From Betaproteobacteria bacterium HGW-Betaproteobacteria-3 (GTDB lineage: Bacteria > Pseudomonadota > Gammaproteobacteria > Burkholderiales > Burkholderiaceae_C): DNA of 64,000 nt. This document shows, in pieces, positions 59,770 through 64,000 of the stretch; position 1 is the first letter of the stretch; each line of letters starts with the position of its first letter. Location: NCBI GenBank assembly GCA_002842205.1, contig PHCI01000007.1, positions 81,690-145,689 on the forward strand, given 5' to 3'. The notes under the pieces are model-generated. The model did no database searches and was not told where the DNA came from. It saw only the letters and a program-made list of their open reading frames with translations. The position numbers and the translations under genes were made by a program.

Positions 59770-60276
59770 TCACACCGGCACCGGCCCGGGGTAGCCGAGC
59801 CGGGCCCAGGTGCCGGGGTGGGAAAAATAGGCGCCCCCCACAAGGTCGTGCAGCGCGTGGTAGGCCTGCTGGCGCAGCTGGAGGGACGAGGTGCGCATGG
59901 ACTGCAGCGCCTGCTGGAGGTCGGTGACGCTGGCGTCGTCCCAGCCGGTTGCCAACCCGGCCAGGCTGCGGCGCCCGAGCGGCGTGGCCAGCAGGCCCAG
60001 CAGTTGAGACAGTTCCGCCTGCGTGGGTTCGGGCAGGCCTTCAACCAGCCCGTCGATGCGGTCGAGCAGCCCAGCCATGGCCTGCTGGTGAGCGCCCGCT
60101 TCGGTGGGCAGGGTGCCGTCGAGCACGGCGCGCGCGACGCCCGTGAACACGCGCCGCCCCGCGGCGCTCAGGCGTGCGGCCTGCACCCCGGGCTGAAAAC
60201 CGGACACCAAGACACTGGCGCCCGCAACCACCGCCGCAGAGACGATGCCGAGCTTGAGAAGGGTTCTGCGCTGCAT
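59770..60276 (-). CDS. Tat-signal protein, probable small partner of the GMC oxidoreductase
   Basis: A 168-residue protein with the twin-arginine start MQRRTLLKLGIVSAAVVAGA, indicating export in folded form. The mature part is helical, with FTGVARAVLDGTLPTEAGAHQQAM and a long second helix; it resembles gluconate 2-dehydrogenase subunit 3-type small proteins that accompany GMC enzymes (weak similarity, low certainty). It lies directly upstream of the GMC gene on the same strand; if it carries the oxidoreductase across the membrane, that enzyme would be periplasmic although it lacks its own signal. Confidence 0.7.
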   Translation of the reverse strand: MQRRTLLKLGIVSAAVVAGASVLVSGFQPGVQAARLSAAGRRVFTGVARAVLDGTLPTEAGAHQQAMAGLLDRIDGLVEGLPEPTQAELSQLLGLLATPLGRRSLAGLATGWDDASVTDLQQALQSMRTSSLQLRQQAYHALHDLVGGAYFSHPGTWARLGYPGPVPV

Positions 60277-60344
60277 CGTGGCACTATCGCACAGCGCGGC
60301 GCCGCGAAGCTAGGGGCCGCCGCCTAGATAAACTCGGGGTTTGT

Positions 60345-61091
60345 ATGGAAGCGGCACAGGAGATCCGGGAGGCGGTCGCGCAAGTCACGCACCTGCGGGA
60401 GGCCGCGCGGGCGCAGCCCGGCCTGGGCGCTGCGGTGATGGCCGTCAAGCGGCTGCAGCATCAGCGCTTTGCCGGCACCTATGCCGACTTGCTGGCCGAC
60501 CCGCGCCACCAGCAGGCGGCACGGTTTTTTCTGGACGAGCTCTACGGCTGCGACGATTTCTCTGAGCGGGACGCGCAGTTCTCGCGCATCGCGGGGGCGC
60601 TGGAGCGCCTGTTTCCCGCGCATGTGGTGGCCACGGCGGTGTCGCTGGCGCGGCTGCATGTGCTGACCGAACAGCTGGACCACGATTTGGCAGTGCAGTG
60701 GGAACGCCTGACGGACGACCCCGCCGCGTCGGAGGCAGCGCGCTACACCACCGCCTGGCGCGCGGTGGACCGGCGCCCTGAACGTGGCACCCAGCTTGAG
60801 GTGGTGATGGCGATTGGCAGCGAGCTTGAGCGGCTGACACGCATGCCGGGCCTTCGGATGGCCCTGCGACTGATGCGCAAGCCCGCGGCGGCAGCGGGTT
60901 TGGCGGCATTGCAAGCTTTTCTGGAAGCGGGGTTCGACACCTTTGCAGTGCTGGCCAGGCAACCTGACGGCGCAAGGATTTTTCTGGACACCATCCGCAC
61001 ACGCGAGTCCGCGTGGATCGACCGGCTGTTCGATGCTGATTTTGTCGCCTGCGAGACGCAACTGGCCCAGACCCTAGGACAAGCCCGCTAA
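60345..61091 (+). CDS. Conserved hypothetical protein
   Basis: A 248-residue helical cytoplasmic protein with the conserved block RFFLDELYGCDDFSERDAQFSRIAGALERLFP (about residues 60-91), seen in a betaproteobacterial family of unknown function, and a second helix-rich half. It is divergent from the Tat-GMC-lipase genes and 45 bases before fadD, so it may be co-transcribed with fadD. Confidence 0.7.
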   Translation: MEAAQEIREAVAQVTHLREAARAQPGLGAAVMAVKRLQHQRFAGTYADLLADPRHQQAARFFLDELYGCDDFSERDAQFSRIAGALERLFPAHVVATAVSLARLHVLTEQLDHDLAVQWERLTDDPAASEAARYTTAWRAVDRRPERGTQLEVVMAIGSELERLTRMPGLRMALRLMRKPAAAAGLAALQAFLEAGFDTFAVLARQPDGARIFLDTIRTRESAWIDRLFDADFVACETQLAQTLGQAR

Positions 61092-61136
61092 CCTGCGCGT
61101 GCGTCTCCACACAGAATGCGGGCTCAAGGAGTTGCG

Positions 61137-62822
61137 ATGGATAAAGTCTGGCTGAAGAGTTACCCCCCGGGCGTGCCGCATGACGTGACCCCGGAAAAAT
61201 ACCAATCGCTGGCCCAGTTGCTGGAAGAGTCCTTTCGCAAGCACGCCAGCCACCCGTTCTCGGTTTGCATGGACCGCTGGATGAGTTATGGCGAACTCGA
61301 CCGGTTGTCGGCCGCGCTGGGGGCCTGGCTGCAGTCGCAAGGGTTGGCGCCCGGCGCACGCGTGGCGATCATGCTACCCAACATCCCCCAGTTTGCGGTG
61401 ACCATGGCCGCCGTTTTGCGCGCGGGCTACACCTGCGTGAACGTCAACCCGCTGTACACGGCACGCGAGCTGGAGCACCAGCTCAAGGACTCGGGCGCCA
61501 CGGCCATCGTGATTCTGGAAAACTTTGCCGGCACGCTGTCCGAGGTGATCGATCAGACCGCTGTGCAGCATGTGGTGATGGCCTCGATGGGCGATCTGCT
61601 CGGGTTCTGGTACGGGAAATGGATCACTTTCGCCGTCCGGCATCTGGCCAAAATGGTGCCGGCGTACAAGTTGCCGCTGACCAGCGGGCGCACCGTCATG
61701 CCGTTCAACGCGGCACTGGCCGCAGGGGCGGGCCAATCGCTGACGGCTGCGGGCAGCACGCTCGACTCTATCGCGTTCTTGCAGTACACCGGTGGCACCA
61801 CGGGATTGTCCAAAGGGGCGGTGCTGACCCACCGCAACGTGATTGCGGCCATTTTGCAGGGCGAGGCCTGGTTTACGCCAGCGCTGCAACGCGTGGGCGA
61901 TGTCAGCAAGACCAACAGCATCGCTGCGCTGCCGCTCTACCATATCTTCGCACTGACGCTGTGCCTGCTGGCGGTGCGCTGGGGTTCACACATCACACTG
62001 GTGCCCAACCCGCGCGACTTTGGCAAGTTCATTGAGGTGCTGAAAAAGCGCCCCTTTCACATGCTCCCCGCGGTCAACACCTTGTTCAACGCCCTGCTGC
62101 AGCATCCGCAGTTCAAATCCGTGGATTTTTCCGGCTTGTGCGTCTCTCAGGCGGGTGGCATGGCCGCTTCGGAAGGGACCGCGAAGCAATGGCTTGAAGT
62201 CACGGGTTGCCCGATGATCGAAGGCTGGGGCATGAGCGAGACCTGCGCCATCGGCACCAACAACCCCGTGACCAACCGCGACTTCACCGGCACCATCGGC
62301 CTGCCGTTGCCCGGCATTGAGGTCGCCATCAAGGACGATAACGGCGCGAACATTCCCATAGGGGCATCAGGTGAAATCTGCATCAAGGGCCCGAATGTGA
62401 TGACCGGCTATTACAACCAGCCCGAAGAGAACGCCAGGGCGTTCACGCCCGATGGCTTTCTGCGCACGGGCGACATCGGCGTGATGGACGAGCGCGGTTA
62501 CACCAAAATCGTCGATCGCAAGAAGGACATGATCCTGGTCAGCGGTTTCAATGTATTCCCCAACGAACTGGAAAACGTGATTTCACTCTGCCCGGGTGTT
62601 GTGGAGTGCGCCGCCATTGGCATTCCGGACGAAAAGCAAGGCGAAGCGATCAAGGTGTTTGTGGTCCGCAGCGACACCACGCTGTCCGAAGACGATGTGG
62701 CCAAGTACTGCCAGCAAAACCTCACCGGGTACAAGCGGCCCAAATACATCGAGTTCCGTGACGATCTGCCCAAGACCAACGTGGGCAAGATCTTACGGCG
62801 CGAACTGAGAGCCGGCAAATGA
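61137..62822 (+). CDS. fadD: Long-chain fatty acid-CoA ligase
   Basis: A 561-residue ANL-superfamily acyl-CoA synthetase. Motifs: AMP-binding YTGGTTGLSKGAVLTHRN (about residues 219-236), GWGMSETCAIG, TGDIGVMDERGYTKIVDRKKDMILVSGFNVFPNELE (about 448-483), and the C-terminal lysine in PKTNVGKILRREL. The GVPHDVTPEKYQSLAQLLEESFRKH N terminus is typical of proteobacterial FadD. AAGGAG lies 6 bases before the ATG at 61137. It activates fatty acids for beta-oxidation, feeding the acyl-CoA dehydrogenases elsewhere in the window. Confidence 0.93.
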   Translation: MDKVWLKSYPPGVPHDVTPEKYQSLAQLLEESFRKHASHPFSVCMDRWMSYGELDRLSAALGAWLQSQGLAPGARVAIMLPNIPQFAVTMAAVLRAGYTCVNVNPLYTARELEHQLKDSGATAIVILENFAGTLSEVIDQTAVQHVVMASMGDLLGFWYGKWITFAVRHLAKMVPAYKLPLTSGRTVMPFNAALAAGAGQSLTAAGSTLDSIAFLQYTGGTTGLSKGAVLTHRNVIAAILQGEAWFTPALQRVGDVSKTNSIAALPLYHIFALTLCLLAVRWGSHITLVPNPRDFGKFIEVLKKRPFHMLPAVNTLFNALLQHPQFKSVDFSGLCVSQAGGMAASEGTAKQWLEVTGCPMIEGWGMSETCAIGTNNPVTNRDFTGTIGLPLPGIEVAIKDDNGANIPIGASGEICIKGPNVMTGYYNQPEENARAFTPDGFLRTGDIGVMDERGYTKIVDRKKDMILVSGFNVFPNELENVISLCPGVVECAAIGIPDEKQGEAIKVFVVRSDTTLSEDDVAKYCQQNLTGYKRPKYIEFRDDLPKTNVGKILRRELRAGK

Positions 62823-62958
62823 GGCCCACGCGATGCTGCGCCCCAGCCCGCGATGGCGATTGGCGATTGGCAGAACTCCATCTGACGCAAGCAGATCTGG
62901 CGCGCTGCGCCCACCCGTTCAGCATGACCGCGCGTCGGCGCTCTGACACCCAGGCACC

Positions 62959-63876
62959 ATGAACGCACCATTGCCACCTGGCGTCTGGGTTTTTGAGCGC
63001 GGCTGGTTGTCGTCGAACAACATCTTGTTCACGGGTGATGCGAACTGTGCATTGGTGGACACCGGCTATCACACCCACGCGGCGCAGACGGTGTCGCTCG
63101 TCGCACTTCAGTTGGCCCATCGGCCGCTGGATTTGATTGTGAACACCCACTTGCACAGTGATCACTGTGGTGGCAACGCCGCGCTGCAATCGCGTTACCC
63201 CAAGGTGTCGACGCTTATTCCGCCCGGTCAGGCGGATGCCGTGTCACGCTGGGACATCGATGCACTGACTTACGCACCCACGGGTCAGTTTTGCCCCCGC
63301 TTCAGGTTTGACGACGTGTTGCGCCCGGGCTCCTCGGTCGCACTGGGTCGCATGAACTGGGAGGTGCATGCCGCACCCGGCCATGACCCTCACTCCGTTG
63401 TGCTGTTTGAACCGTCCAGCCGCACCCTGATTTCAGCCGATGCACTTTGGGAAAACGGTTTTGGCATCGTGTTTCCGGAGCTCGAAGGGGATTCGGCGTT
63501 TGCGGAGGTCGGTGCGACGCTGGATCTGATTGAATCGCTGGCACCCCGTGTGGTCATCCCAGGACACGGACGACCATTTTCAGAAATCAATTCGGCCCTG
63601 ATTCGCGCCAGATCACGCCTCGAAGGCTTTGTGCGAACCCCTGCCCGGCATGCCCGACATGCCGCCAAGGTGCTTTTGAAGTTCAAGCTGCTGCAGATTC
63701 ACACGATCGAGCGCAACGCGTTTTTGCGATGGGTTGAAACCAGTCCCTATTTTGAACTGATCCGTCGGTCCGAGTTTGCAGACATGTCCACGCGCGCATG
63801 GTTTGACGAGCTTGTCGAGGAACTGGCTCAGACGAATGCACTGCGACTGTCTGGAGAGACCATTCAGAACGTGTGA
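62959..63876 (+). CDS. MBL-fold hydrolase
   Basis: A 305-residue metallo-beta-lactamase-fold protein: LVDTGYHTHA, the metal motif VNTHLHSDHCGGNAAL (about residues 61-76), PGHDPHSVVLF (His, about 140-150), LISADALWENGFG (Asp) and VIPGHGRPFSE (His, about 196-206). A helical C-terminal part (about 215-300) is specific to this subfamily. It follows fadD by 136 bases. A thioesterase, lactonase or quinone-oxidoreductase-type role cannot be told apart from sequence. Confidence 0.85.
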   Translation: MNAPLPPGVWVFERGWLSSNNILFTGDANCALVDTGYHTHAAQTVSLVALQLAHRPLDLIVNTHLHSDHCGGNAALQSRYPKVSTLIPPGQADAVSRWDIDALTYAPTGQFCPRFRFDDVLRPGSSVALGRMNWEVHAAPGHDPHSVVLFEPSSRTLISADALWENGFGIVFPELEGDSAFAEVGATLDLIESLAPRVVIPGHGRPFSEINSALIRARSRLEGFVRTPARHARHAAKVLLKFKLLQIHTIERNAFLRWVETSPYFELIRRSEFADMSTRAWFDELVEELAQTNALRLSGETIQNV

Positions 63877-64000
63877 TTGCGGCAGGTCACTGAGGAAGGA
63901 GGGTAAGCGTCCGGCCATCCCGTCTTGACGGGCGCCCAAGTCTATACAGCTGTATGAAGATTGGCGCTCAGGAGGCCGGTGCCCAGCGATGGGGCAGTAA

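Noticed and set aside
63944..63955. LexA (SOS) box
   Set aside because: The order of half-sites is ACAG-CTGT, not CTGT-N8-ACAG.
1..64000. tRNA, rRNA, prophage or insertion sequence
   Set aside because: No cloverleaf-like sequence, rRNA signature, integrase, transposase or terminal inverted repeats were recognised by eye; a tRNAscan/ISfinder search would be needed to exclude small remnants.

Overview
The window looks like chromosomal DNA of a betaproteobacterium of the order Burkholderiales, most probably family Comamonadaceae (Rhodoferax/Polaromonas/Acidovorax-like). This is inferred from the high G+C codon usage, the gene orders (lnt-glyQ-glyS-gmhB-plsC; LiuR-type leucine degradation with isovaleryl-CoA dehydrogenase, carbonic anhydrase and AceK), and two families of short dispersed repeats. 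No rRNA, tRNA, CRISPR array or intact insertion sequence was seen. About 57 protein genes are supported, most on the minus strand.

Layout. 1-3.6 kb: an acetate-type uptake locus with the start of a symporter-fused histidine kinase, two small membrane proteins, an ActP-like symporter and its DUF4212 partner. 3.7-14.6 kb: a long minus-strand leucine/isovalerate catabolic operon (methylcrotonyl-CoA carboxylase beta and alpha, an acyl-CoA dehydrogenase, methylglutaconyl-CoA hydratase, HMG-CoA lyase) ending in a chain of stop/start-overlapped genes, with a divergent AraC-type regulator. 14.6-15.8 kb: a gene-poor, lower-G+C patch with an orphan lipoprotein. 15.8-20.5 kb: HAD phosphatase, YchJ-like protein, rhodanese, TrkH and TrkA. 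20.5-28.8 kb: a second catabolic block (acyl-CoA dehydrogenase, thiolase, AceK, carbonic anhydrase, isovaleryl-CoA dehydrogenase, thioesterase, LiuR) and a divergent metallo-beta-lactamase-fold gene, with two copies of a LiuR-like palindrome.

28.8-37.1 kb: two two-component systems around a CAP-domain lipoprotein, one with a 1456-residue multi-PAS kinase and one whose response regulator carries an excisionase-type HTH. 37.2-48.0 kb: a conserved housekeeping run (YgjP-like peptidase, plsC, gmhB, glyS, glyQ, lnt, CorC-like protein, GNAT) interrupted by two small cassettes: a VapBC toxin-antitoxin module between glyQ and glyS, and a nucleotidyltransferase-fold pair between glyS and gmhB. Both are stitched to the next housekeeping gene by ATGA overlaps. 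48.2-52.3 kb: an AsnC/Lrp regulator divergent from hppD-phhA (phenylalanine/tyrosine catabolism), an unknown protein and a methyltransferase. 52.3-57.0 kb: a zinc-ribbon class III nucleotide cyclase fused to AAA and TPR regions, beside Crp-type and PAS-LuxR regulators. 57.1-63.9 kb: lipase-like hydrolase, GMC oxidoreductase, Tat-signal protein, a conserved hypothetical, FadD and a second MBL-fold hydrolase.

The most unusual signal is the pair of dispersed repeat families. Element B (seven copies; core TAGCAAAC...CGGGGGCTA) and element A (three copies; core GCCCCC-TCG-GGGGGCAGC) lie mostly in spacers between co-directional genes. Copies of both also lie in frame inside unrelated proteins, giving look-alike peptides: element B in the YgjP-like peptidase and the GMC oxidoreductase, element A in MccA and HPPD. 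Element B also seems to supply the start of a DUF1289 gene.
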